A stretch of DNA of 64,000 nucleotides from CAYNLK01 sp964398055 (lineage in GTDB: Bacteria > Chloroflexota > Anaerolineae > 4572-78 > J111): the NCBI GenBank assembly GCA_964398055.1, contig CAYNLK010000002.1, positions 1-64,000 on the forward strand. Direction: 5' to 3'. The position numbers were made by a program, and so were the translations under genes. A model generated the notes under the pieces. That model ran no database searches, was not told where the DNA came from, and saw only the letters and a list, made by a program, of their open reading frames with translations. Within the stretch, counting starts at the first letter, position 1. Every line of letters begins with the position of its first letter. Below are positions 33,635 through 40,615 of this stretch, in pieces.

Positions 33635-33785
33635 AGTACGGCGGCAGGTTTTCGCCTGACATTAAGGAGTAAATACACCTGAATCAACCGGGGAGACAGT
33701 CTCGTTTGGTCTCTACCGAAATTTTGACTACAATAGGGATGCAGCAGCCTATTTCAAGCTCAGACTGGATGGGATTGTTACAGTT

Positions 33786-34352
33786 ATGGATGATTTTTAT
33801 AGCATTTTAGGTGTCGAGCCGAACGCATCTGTGGCGGAGATCAAGCGGATGTATTACAAGCTGTCCAAGAAATATCACCCCGACGTCAATATTGAGGACC
33901 CCGATTTACGCCAATGGTCCGATGCCCGGATGAAGGAATTGAATGAGGCTTATGATACGCTCAAGGATCCGCTCAAGCGGGCTGAATATGACCGCCGGCG
34001 AGGTTACGTTCACTCGTCCCCCCCGCCCTCTGCTTGGCCGCCTCGGCCGGCGGTGGTGACGGAATGGCAGCAGTCGGTTGTGGTTCGTAGCGCGGCCATC
34101 AGCGCGGTGAGCTTTGGGCTGGTCGGGCTGCTGCGCGGTGGTATCCCTTTTGCCGTTTCTGGGGCCATCATCGGGGCGATTCTGGGGGCGATTTTGGGGA
34201 ATATCAGGTTGGCCGGCTTACCGGTCGGCGTCACCGCCGGGATTTTTATCGGCATGTTTCTGGGGGCGGCGTTGTTAAAGTTGTCTCTGGCGGGCTTATT
34301 GGTTGGCGGTCTCTTGGGCGCGCTGGCTGGTTGGTGGTTGGGAAAGCCGTGA
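33786..34352 (+). CDS. J-domain protein with C-terminal glycine-rich membrane region
   Basis: Residues 1-70 form a DnaJ J-domain with the essential HPD motif (KKYHPDVN). A Pro-rich linker is followed from about residue 105 by a strongly hydrophobic Gly/Ala-rich region (GGIPFAVSGAIIGAILGAILG and repeats) resembling glycine-zipper membrane segments. It probably brings DnaK to the membrane. There is no zinc-finger or C-terminal substrate domain, so it is not DnaJ itself. Confidence 0.8.
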   Translation: MDDFYSILGVEPNASVAEIKRMYYKLSKKYHPDVNIEDPDLRQWSDARMKELNEAYDTLKDPLKRAEYDRRRGYVHSSPPPSAWPPRPAVVTEWQQSVVVRSAAISAVSFGLVGLLRGGIPFAVSGAIIGAILGAILGNIRLAGLPVGVTAGIFIGMFLGAALLKLSLAGLLVGGLLGALAGWWLGKP

Positions 34353-34426
34353 TCAGTGAACAGTCATCAGTCATCAGTAATCAGTCGTCAGTGAACAGTT
34401 GAACTGATTACTGATCACTATTTTCA
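34352..34426 (+). repeat. Tandem and inverted short repeat cluster (atcagt / actgat)
   Basis: CATCAGT and AATCAGT units repeat and then invert (ACTGATTACTGAT), as at 22862-22962, between the J-domain and aldo/keto reductase genes. Confidence 0.75.
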
Positions 34427-34440
34427 GGAGGTAAAGCGCA

Positions 34441-35418
34441 ATGCAATATGTGAACCTGGGCCGGACCGGTCTGAAAGTGTCCAGGATTTGCCTGGGCATG
34501 ATGAGCTATGGCAGCTCAAAGTGGCGGGATTGGGTGCTCGATGAGGCTGAAGCCCGGCCCTTTGTTAAGCGAGCGCTGGAGTTGGGCGTCAACTTCTTTG
34601 ATACCGCTGATATGTACTCTTTGGGTCTGAGCGAGGAAGTCACCGGGCGGGCTTTGCGTGACTTTGCCAAACGGGAAGAGGTGATTATTGCCAGTAAAGT
34701 TTATTGGCCGGTTGGCGACGGACCCAATGATCGTGGGTTGTCACGACAGCATATCTTGACGGCAATTGATGCTTCGCTGCGGCGGCTGGGCACCGACTAT
34801 CTGGACCTGTACTATATCCACCGCTGGGATTACGAAACCCCCATCGAAGAGACGTTGGAAACGCTCAACGATCTGGTGCGGTTGGGCAAGGTGCGGTATC
34901 TGGGCGCTTCCAGTATGTTTGCCTGGCAGTTCTGCAAGAGTCTCTACCTGGCCGACCAGCGCGGCTGGAGTCGCTTTGTGGTGATGCAAAATCATTATAA
35001 TTTGCTGTACCGGGAAGAAGAGCGGGAAATGAATCCGCTGTGCCGGGCTGAAGGGGTGGGGCTGGTGCCCTGGAGCCCGTTGGCCCGGGGTTTGTTGACC
35101 GGGAGTCGTTTGCCCGATATCACCGGCCAGACCACCCGGGCGGGGAGTGACGCCCTGGCCGGAGACATGTATCGAACCGCTGATTTTGAAATTGTGGCTC
35201 GGGTGGCCCAGTTGGCCGAACGACGGGGGGTGAAGCCGGCCCAAGTTGCCCTGGCCTGGTTGTTACATCAGCCCGGCGTGGCGGCCCCGGTCATCGGGGC
35301 AACCCGGCTGCCCCATCTGGAAGAGGCCGTCGCTGCCGTGGACATTGAGCTATCACCGGAAGAGTGTGCCTTTCTGGAAGAGCTTTATCAGCCTCGAGCC
35401 ATATTCGGCCATTCGTAA
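34441..35418 (+). CDS. Aldo/keto reductase
   Basis: A 325-residue NADPH-dependent TIM-barrel reductase of the YdjG/YghZ/PdxI-like group. Catalytic tetrad positions are visible: Asp and Tyr in FFDTADMYSLG, Lys in IASKVYWP and His in YYIHRWD. The NADP-binding end (PVIGATRLPHLEEAV) is conserved. RBS CAGGAGG precedes the ATG. Substrate unknown. Confidence 0.88.
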   Translation: MQYVNLGRTGLKVSRICLGMMSYGSSKWRDWVLDEAEARPFVKRALELGVNFFDTADMYSLGLSEEVTGRALRDFAKREEVIIASKVYWPVGDGPNDRGLSRQHILTAIDASLRRLGTDYLDLYYIHRWDYETPIEETLETLNDLVRLGKVRYLGASSMFAWQFCKSLYLADQRGWSRFVVMQNHYNLLYREEEREMNPLCRAEGVGLVPWSPLARGLLTGSRLPDITGQTTRAGSDALAGDMYRTADFEIVARVAQLAERRGVKPAQVALAWLLHQPGVAAPVIGATRLPHLEEAVAAVDIELSPEECAFLEELYQPRAIFGHS

Positions 35419-35432
35419 TTTTTGAGAGAAAC

Positions 35433-35462
35433 TTGACACAGAACGCCCGTTCGTGGTATAAT
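35433..35462 (+). promoter_or_regulatory. lexA promoter with embedded SOS box
   Basis: TTGACA (35433-35438) and TATAAT (35457-35462) are 18 bp apart, and the spacer holds GAACGCCCGTTC (35441-35452), a match to the GAAC-N4-GTTC LexA box of Gram-positive type. So LexA should repress its own gene. Confidence 0.85.
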
Positions 35463-35512
35463 CACATCAGCACAAATGGTCCGAACAAATGACCAGTAAA
35501 GTGAGGTGACTG

Positions 35513-36148
35513 ATGGCCTTATCGGAACGGCAAAGTAAAATCTTAAGTTTTCTAAAGACTTTCACCCTGGACAATGGTTATCCACCAACCATTCGGGAAA
35601 TTGGTAAAGCGGTGGGAATAACCTCAACATCCGTGGTCAACTACAATCTCGATGCCCTGCAACGAGCCGGGATGATCTATCGCGACCGCACGGTCTCGCG
35701 TGGGATTCGTTTGACCGAGGACCAGGTCGAGACGTTTCGGTCGGCGGATCTGATCAGGATACCCCTGTTGGGGCGGATTGCCGCCGGTGAACCGTTGCGG
35801 GTCTTTCCCGATACGGCCGATCCTGAAGATACTATTGAGCTCACACGCGATCTGGTTCCGGCTGATCAGGATCTGTTTGCGTTGACCGTCCAGGGTGACT
35901 CGATGATTGATGCCCTGATCAACGACGGCGATATCGTGGTCATGCGTCACACCCAAACGGCTAATAACGGCGAAATGGTGGCGGCCTGGCTGAAGCTAGA
36001 AGAGGAGACCACGCTTAAGCGTTTCTACCGTGAAGGTAACCGCGTTCGGTTGCAGCCGGAAAACAAGCTGTACGAACCAATCTATGTTGATCCGCAAAAT
36101 GTGGAAATAATGGGCCGGGTGGTCACGGTTATTCGCCAGTTGAATTAA
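35513..36148 (+). CDS. lexA: SOS repressor LexA
   Basis: A 211-residue LexA with an N-terminal winged helix-turn-helix (about 1-65) and the S24 self-cleavage domain. The cleavage site A91-G92 (RIAAGEPL), catalytic Ser130 (VQGDSMIDA) and Lys169 (TTLKRFY) are all present, so RecA-stimulated self-cleavage is expected. It is preceded by a promoter that contains an SOS box and followed by its own terminator. A second LexA paralogue without these residues lies next. Confidence 0.96.
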   Translation: MALSERQSKILSFLKTFTLDNGYPPTIREIGKAVGITSTSVVNYNLDALQRAGMIYRDRTVSRGIRLTEDQVETFRSADLIRIPLLGRIAAGEPLRVFPDTADPEDTIELTRDLVPADQDLFALTVQGDSMIDALINDGDIVVMRHTQTANNGEMVAAWLKLEEETTLKRFYREGNRVRLQPENKLYEPIYVDPQNVEIMGRVVTVIRQLN

Positions 36149-36191
36149 CCCCGCACCTTTGCTCGTTGCGCCAATATGTGTAATCTGCCTT

Positions 36192-36223
36192 GAACACGCT
36201 CTGAGAAGAGCGTGTTCTTTTTT
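36192..36223 (+). terminator. Intrinsic terminator after lexA
   Basis: GAACACGCTCT and AGAGCGTGTTC form a perfect 11-bp stem with a GAGA loop, followed by seven Ts. It separates lexA from the second LexA gene, so the two are different transcription units. Confidence 0.9.
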
Positions 36224-36258
36224 CCCCCAAATTTTAAAGTAAATTCAGTAATTTTATC

Positions 36259-36314
36259 TTGACAATAGAACGAATGTTCTGGTATAATCTATTTGATTAT
36301 AGAACGTGTGTTCT
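36259..36314 (+). promoter_or_regulatory. Promoter of the second LexA gene with two SOS boxes
   Basis: TTGACA (36259-36264) and TATAAT (36283-36288), 18 bp apart, enclose GAACGAATGTTC (36268-36279). A second box, GAACGTGTGTTC (36302-36313), lies near the likely start of transcription. The layout copies the lexA promoter, with one more operator. Confidence 0.88.
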
Positions 36315-36353
36315 ATATAATCTATTCAGATGAAAGGGGCCAGGTAACTTAAG

Positions 36354-36959
36354 GTGATTAGTGCAAAACAAAGTGAGATGCTGGCATTTATTGAAGATTT
36401 TGTAGAAAAGCATGGCTATCCGCCCACCCATGAAGAGATCAAAGTTGGGCTTGATATCAGTACTAAATCATTAGTCAACTATCACTTGGCTGCGCTGCAA
36501 GACGCCGAGCTGCTGAGTCGGGTGCCCAACACCCCGCGCGGACTGCGGTTAACTCGCCAAAAAGCCACGGTGCAGGTGCCGGTACTGGCCCAAATCGAAG
36601 AGAGCGGGCCGCCGGCCCTGTCCGAATTGGATCCGCAAGAATTGATCGAACTGACGTACGACCTGGTGCCGAGTGGCGAGAATCTCTACGCCCTCAAAGT
36701 GCGGAATGGCCTGATGTTGGACGCGTTATTGCATGAGGGCGACATTTTAATCATCCAGGCTCAAACGCAGGCACAGAATGGGGAATTGGTTGCCGCCCGA
36801 TTGGTTGAGCAGGATCGCACCACCTTTCGGCGTTACTTCCGGGAGAATGGTCATGTTCGCCTTGAGCCGGACAACCCAATGATGGAAGCCATCATTGTCA
36901 AGCCCCAGGCAGTGGAAGTAAAAGGCAAAGTAGTGGCTGTGATCAGACAAGTCGAATGA
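36354..36959 (+). CDS. LexA paralogue lacking the self-cleavage site and catalytic dyad
   Basis: A 201-residue LexA-like protein. The helix-turn-helix closely parallels LexA (STKSLVNYHLAALQDAE against STSVVNYNLDALQRAG), so it may bind the same GAAC-N4-GTTC sites. In the C-terminal domain the residues aligned with Ser130 and Lys169 of the neighbouring LexA are Leu120 and Arg159, and the Ala-Gly cleavage bond is replaced by Glu83-Ser84. The fold and dimer region remain (LHEGDILII, VRLEPDN). It therefore cannot self-cleave by the known mechanism. The start is a GTG at 36354. Twelve bp separate it from the FtsK-like gene. Confidence 0.85.
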   Translation: MISAKQSEMLAFIEDFVEKHGYPPTHEEIKVGLDISTKSLVNYHLAALQDAELLSRVPNTPRGLRLTRQKATVQVPVLAQIEESGPPALSELDPQELIELTYDLVPSGENLYALKVRNGLMLDALLHEGDILIIQAQTQAQNGELVAARLVEQDRTTFRRYFRENGHVRLEPDNPMMEAIIVKPQAVEVKGKVVAVIRQVE

Positions 36960-36970
36960 TGTAACTCATT

Positions 36971-38200
36971 ATGGTCACCAGAGGCGACCCCTCTGTCTCT
37001 TGGCAAGGATTTGATCAGGAGCGCTATATGCGGCAGGTGTTGGAGTATCAGGCCGACCAGATCGAGCTGGTGCTGAGCAGCCACCGGACGCCGGGACGGG
37101 TGACCGGAGGGGTGGTGACGCCGCGCTGGATCAGCTATCAGGTCTTGCCGGAGGTGTCGAGCAAGGTGTCAAAGATGATCGGCCTGTCGGAAGAGTTGGC
37201 GCTGCGGCTGGGAGCGCAACGGGTGCGGGTGAGCCGGCAGGGGGCGGCGGTGCAGGTCGATGTGCCGCGGGAGGATGGCCAGGTGGTGCGGTTGCTGACA
37301 CTGTGCCAGCAGTTGGTGGAAATTCCAAAGCAGACGGCAATATTGGGGTTGGACGAGAGTGGGGTGCCGCTGCTATTGCGGCTGCCGTCGCCGGAGGTGG
37401 CCCATGTGCTGGTGGCCGGGACAACGGGATCGGGCAAGACGGCGCTGGTACGGAGTATCGCTCTGAGTTTGGCGATGCACAATCGGCTAGGCGAAGTGCA
37501 GCTCGTGTTTATCGATCCAAAGGGGAGCGGCTTTGAGCCGTTTGTGGGGCGAGGGGGAGTGCTGCCGCATTTGCTGCGGCCACCGGTGCGGGATGTGCAC
37601 CAGGCGATCTTTCTGTTGGGGGAGATGGTGGAAGAGATGGTGCGGCGGGACCGGGGCGGGATCAGCGAGCCGCGGGTGGTGATCTTCATTGATGAGTTAG
37701 CGGACCTGATGGAGCAAGGGGGCAAGGCGATGGATCGGCTGATGACACGGCTGACGCAACGGGGACGGAGTGCGGGTCTGCACGTGGTGGCCTGCACGCA
37801 GAAGCCGTTGGTAGCGAGCATCGGGAGCATGACCCGAAGCAACTTTCCGGTACGGTTGGTGGGGAGTGTGGCAAGTGCAGACGATGCCAAGATTGCGGCC
37901 GGGATCGGAGGAACGGGGGCGGAGGCGTTGCTGGGACGGGGAGATTTTCTGTTGGTGGCGAAGGGGCAGGTGGTAAGGTTTCAGGCGGCGTACGTGAGTG
38001 AGGGGGAGATTCGGGGAGTGGTGACAAAGTTGAGTGGGGGAATGCGACAGAGCCGGCGGTGGGGGGAAGAGGCAGGGGCGGTGCAGGCGGCGACGGGGTC
38101 GGATGGGCGCGGGGTGGCGGCGGTATCGGTGGGCAATGGAGCGAAGAAACGGCGGGGATTGGGGTTGATGTTTGGGCAACAGTTGCGGCTGATCAAATGA
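36971..38200 (+). CDS. FtsK/SpoIIIE-like DNA translocase, soluble
   Basis: A 409-residue protein with an FtsK-type motor core: an alpha region (about 55-120), Walker A VAGTTGSGKTALV (about 147-159), the DPKGSGFEPF stretch and Walker B RVVIFIDELADLM, then TQKPLVASIGSMTRSNFPVRL. It lacks the four N-terminal membrane helices of FtsK and the gamma winged-helix domain, so it is not the division protein. It probably pumps DNA or acts on an element. The gene is G-rich on the coding strand, with many GGG runs and unusual codon use compared with neighbours, consistent with transfer. It lies 12 bp after the LexA-like gene and so should be SOS-controlled. Confidence 0.85.
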   Translation: MVTRGDPSVSWQGFDQERYMRQVLEYQADQIELVLSSHRTPGRVTGGVVTPRWISYQVLPEVSSKVSKMIGLSEELALRLGAQRVRVSRQGAAVQVDVPREDGQVVRLLTLCQQLVEIPKQTAILGLDESGVPLLLRLPSPEVAHVLVAGTTGSGKTALVRSIALSLAMHNRLGEVQLVFIDPKGSGFEPFVGRGGVLPHLLRPPVRDVHQAIFLLGEMVEEMVRRDRGGISEPRVVIFIDELADLMEQGGKAMDRLMTRLTQRGRSAGLHVVACTQKPLVASIGSMTRSNFPVRLVGSVASADDAKIAAGIGGTGAEALLGRGDFLLVAKGQVVRFQAAYVSEGEIRGVVTKLSGGMRQSRRWGEEAGAVQAATGSDGRGVAAVSVGNGAKKRRGLGLMFGQQLRLIK

Positions 38201-38202
38201 GG

Positions 38203-38272
38203 GATGAGGGCGGAGGGTGGAAGGCTGAATCAAACCCTTCCTGATTCATCCTTCATTCCTCCGCCCTCAGCC
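38203..38272. repeat. Imperfect inverted repeat after the FtsK-like gene
   Basis: GAGGGCGGAGG/CCTCCGCCCTC with inner AAGGCTGAATC and GATTCATCCTT arms lie between the translocase gene and the next small gene. It resembles the short-repeat palindromes elsewhere in the window. Confidence 0.55.
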
Positions 38273-38294
38273 TTTGGAAAGGGGAGAAAGTGAA

Positions 38295-38678
38295 ATGAAA
38301 CGATTCCTGTTTGTGGCAGGATTAGTGTTTACAGTGACGGTAGGGGTGGTGGTGGGATTGCGGTTGAGTACGGAGGCCATGGCAGTGGTAGTGGGGATTG
38401 TCTGCGGCGTATTGGCCTCGGTGCCCACGAGTGCGATCCTGGTGTGGACCCTGAGGGTGCGAGAGAAGCAGGTGGAGGCACAGATGGGGGCGGGGCGGAC
38501 GCTGGGGTCATACCCGCCGGTGGTGGTAGTGAACGGCCAGGCCCCCGCAGCCGGATTGAACGGATCGTATCCGCCGGCGTTGCCGGTAGGAAGCGGCGGG
38601 CGGAGCTTCAAGGTGATTGGGCAGGACAAGACCGAGGGCGGGGGCGACGTCCTACCACCCATTTGGAGCGACCTGTAG
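38295..38678 (+). CDS. Small membrane protein of the SOS/FtsK cassette
   Basis: A 127-residue protein with two predicted membrane helices (about 4-24 and 31-53), then a charged segment (REKQVEAQMGAG) and a Pro/Gly-rich tail. No known family recognised. The ATG at 38295 follows GGAGAAAG; the open frame starts earlier at 38274. Its position downstream of the FtsK-like ATPase, which itself has no membrane domain, makes it a candidate membrane partner. Base composition is similarly G-rich. Confidence 0.6.
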   Translation: MKRFLFVAGLVFTVTVGVVVGLRLSTEAMAVVVGIVCGVLASVPTSAILVWTLRVREKQVEAQMGAGRTLGSYPPVVVVNGQAPAAGLNGSYPPALPVGSGGRSFKVIGQDKTEGGGDVLPPIWSDL

Positions 38679-38690
38679 GGCAGGTGGGCC

Positions 38691-38915
38691 ATGGAACCGA
38701 TCAATATGCTGGAACGACGTTTGGAGTTATTCCCCGCCAAGTTTTGCTGGCGTGGCCGAATTTATGAAGTTGACTCGGTGAGTGAATGTAAAACAATGAC
38801 CAACCCGGCCGGGCGGAGAGAAGTCTATCATTTCTGGGTTCGCTGCGCCGGCCAGCAGTTGCACCTGAGCCAGCAGTTGGCTTCCGGTCAATGGATGTTG
38901 CAGCCTTATGAATAA
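38691..38915 (+). CDS. Small hypothetical protein of the SOS/FtsK cassette
   Basis: A 74-residue protein, compact and beta-rich in appearance (KFCWRGRIYEVDSVSECK, then EVYHFWVRCAGQQLHLSQQ). No family recognised. It begins 12 bp after the small membrane protein and ends 8 bp before the next gene, so it is part of one operon. Confidence 0.55.
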   Translation: MEPINMLERRLELFPAKFCWRGRIYEVDSVSECKTMTNPAGRREVYHFWVRCAGQQLHLSQQLASGQWMLQPYE

Positions 38916-38923
38916 AGGAGGTT

Positions 38924-39175
38924 ATGAGAATGCAAGAGGGCTTACTGTGGTTTGATAGTGACTCCCGTCGCAAATTGACTGACAAGGTTGATCAGGCGGC
39001 CAGCCATTATCAGACCAAGTTTGGACGCCGACCTACGGTTTGTTACCTTAATGTCGCCGATTTCGACGGCTTGGCTGAAGTTAATGGCATTCAGTTGCGA
39101 GCGGCTTCAAATGTTCTGCGCTACCATCTTTGGATTGGAGTGGAGCACGACCCCAAGTTGGCCAAAGCGGCTTAA
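38924..39175 (+). CDS. Small hypothetical protein, last of the SOS/FtsK cassette
   Basis: An 83-residue protein (FDSDSRRKLTDKVDQAASHY, RPTVCYLNVADFDG). No family recognised; an ATG two codons in is an alternative start. A clear RBS (AAAGGAGG) precedes it. The gap to the following GNAT gene is about 107 bp with a TATAAT at 39241-39246, so the cassette probably ends here. Confidence 0.55.
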   Translation: MRMQEGLLWFDSDSRRKLTDKVDQAASHYQTKFGRRPTVCYLNVADFDGLAEVNGIQLRAASNVLRYHLWIGVEHDPKLAKAA

Positions 39176-39282
39176 GAAGGACCCCCTGTTTTTCCTTTAT
39201 GATTTCTGGCGAGTTGGCCCCTCTCCGGCAAAAACTGTGGTATAATTGAACCAATCATCCTGGCTGAAAGGTTCAATAAGGC

Positions 39283-40140
39283 ATGAGCTATTCGATCCGA
39301 GATCTGAAAAGCTATGCTGAAATGGTGGCGGTGCGCCAACTTCAGCGGGAAATCTGGGGCTTTGACGACCCGGAGATTGGTCTGTACCCGCCGGTGCTCA
39401 ATACTGCGGCCAAGAATGGCGGCGTGGTTCTGGGCGCGTTCGATGACGAAACCGGCCGGATGGTGGGCTTTCTGTTTAGTTTTCTGGGGCGAGAACCCGG
39501 CGGCCCTTTCAAGTTGTGCTCTCAGGCGCTGGGTGTACTTCCGGATTGGCGCGGCCAGGGCATCGCCGAAACCCTGAAGTGGGCCCAGCGGGAGCGTACT
39601 CTGGCTCAGGAGCTGCCCCTCATCACCTGGACGTATGACCCGCTCGAGGCTGCCAATGCCCATTTGAATCTACACAAGTTGCACGCCATTGCCCGAACCT
39701 ATTGGCGAGATGTTTACGGCTCCGATTTTGGCCAGCTCAACGCCGGCTTACCCACCGACCGCTTACTGGTTGAATGGTGGGTCAAGGGGCCGCGCTCGAA
39801 CCCAACCTACGAAGACGAACTTGAGTGGTGGGAGGCCGCGCCTGTTTTTGAGATCGCCGGTCAGGGCGTTGATAGTTGGATTGCCCGCGCTGATCTGGCT
39901 CTAGCAGACGAGCTGATCCAATTGGAAATCCCGGCCGACTTGCAGCGGCTCAAAGCGGCCAATCTGGAATTGGCTCTCGATTGGCGGTTGAAGGTGCGCC
40001 GCGCCTTTGAAACCTATTTTAGCCGGGGTTATCTGGCCATCGACTTCATCTCGGTCTTTGAGGGTGGGACGCGGCGTAATCGCTACATCCTGCAAAAAAG
40101 TAACCCGGCCCTGTTCACCGCAATAGGATTGGTCCAATGA
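39283..40140 (+). CDS. GNAT-family acetyltransferase-like protein (COG3375 type)
   Basis: A 285-residue protein with a GNAT fold in its first half (VLGAFDDETGRMVGFLFSF, then LGVLPDWRGQGIAETLKWAQR, the acetyl-CoA-binding RGQGIA motif). The second half carries a long helical region typical of the COG3375 group. Substrate unknown. Its stop codon overlaps the ATG of the following DCC-family gene (ATGA), so the two proteins are translationally coupled. Confidence 0.8.
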   Translation: MSYSIRDLKSYAEMVAVRQLQREIWGFDDPEIGLYPPVLNTAAKNGGVVLGAFDDETGRMVGFLFSFLGREPGGPFKLCSQALGVLPDWRGQGIAETLKWAQRERTLAQELPLITWTYDPLEAANAHLNLHKLHAIARTYWRDVYGSDFGQLNAGLPTDRLLVEWWVKGPRSNPTYEDELEWWEAAPVFEIAGQGVDSWIARADLALADELIQLEIPADLQRLKAANLELALDWRLKVRRAFETYFSRGYLAIDFISVFEGGTRRNRYILQKSNPALFTAIGLVQ

Positions 40141-40526
40141 CTCACTTCGTTGAAACTAGCCAATCCCAACAGCACTGGTTACTCTGGGACGGTGACTGAG
40201 GTCTTTGACGTCGTACTGTCGCCTGGGTCAGGCGCAAGGATCGTCAGCAGAAATTTTATCCAATTCCCTACCAGACGTGCCCAGCTCCGCCGATGACGCC
40301 AGAACTGTACCGGGCCTGCCAGGAAGCGGTGCATGTCATCACCCCTGATGGCCGTATCCTCAGGGCTGGCCGAGCCAGCCTGTTCATTTTGCAGGAAGTC
40401 GGCTATCCGCGCTGGCTGATCCGCCCCCTAACCTGGCTGCCGCTGGTCTGGCTGGTGGAACTGAGCTACGGGTTGGTGGCTCATCATCGTCCCTTCTTTA
40501 GTAAATTCCTCTTTACCAGGGAGTGA
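40137..40526 (+). CDS. Candidate UxxU selenoprotein, DCC-family thiol-disulfide oxidoreductase
   Basis: From the ATG at 40137 one frame runs for 129 codons to the TGA at 40524-40526, interrupted only by TGA at 40197-40199 and 40206-40208. These fall exactly on the two cysteines of the DCC (DUF393) redox motif: WDGD-UGA-GL-UGA-RRTVAWVRRKDR. The rest is intact and family-like (PYQTCPAPPMTPELYRACQ, HVITPDGRILRAG, RPLTWLPLVW hydrophobic end). A hairpin with a GGGUC apical loop begins 11 nt after the second UGA. I infer selenocysteine at both positions (residues 21 and 24), giving a UxxU active site. The alternative, a pseudogene with both cysteine codons mutated to TGA and no other damage, is unlikely. 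It is coupled to the GNAT gene. Confidence 0.8.
40206..40246 (+). promoter_or_regulatory. Putative bacterial SECIS element
   Basis: The second in-frame UGA opens a 41-nt hairpin: UGACG (40206-40210) pairs with CGUCA (40242-40246), and the apical stem CGCCU/AGGCG (40220-40224/40230-40234) carries the loop GGGUC. E. coli fdhF has the same plan, with UGA at the base, an apical stem 11 nt downstream and GGUC in the loop. The loop starts 16 nt after the second UGA and 25 nt after the first, both within the usual bacterial SECIS window, so one hairpin could serve both codons. Confidence 0.7.
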
Positions 40527-40615
40527 ACCCAGTATTTGACCCATTGATAGTTGCATTTCTGTAGCAAATGGGTATAACCAATGGCTGAATCTGGCCTTGA
40601 GGTAATTTTGGAACA

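Noticed and set aside
36354..36959. Second LexA as a phage CI-type repressor
   Set aside because: The helix-turn-helix and C-terminal domain are much closer to the adjacent LexA than to CI, and no phage structural genes surround it.
40197..40208. DCC gene as a simple pseudogene
   Set aside because: Two independent stop mutations exactly at both active-site cysteines, both TGA, with no other damage and with a SECIS-like hairpin at the right distance, is a poor explanation. It remains the main alternative until Sec genes are checked.
40293..40526. A shorter 77-residue protein starting at the ATG at 40293
   Set aside because: It would begin in the middle of the DCC-family fold after the redox motif, has no good ribosome-binding site, and ignores the conserved residues upstream that are in the same frame.
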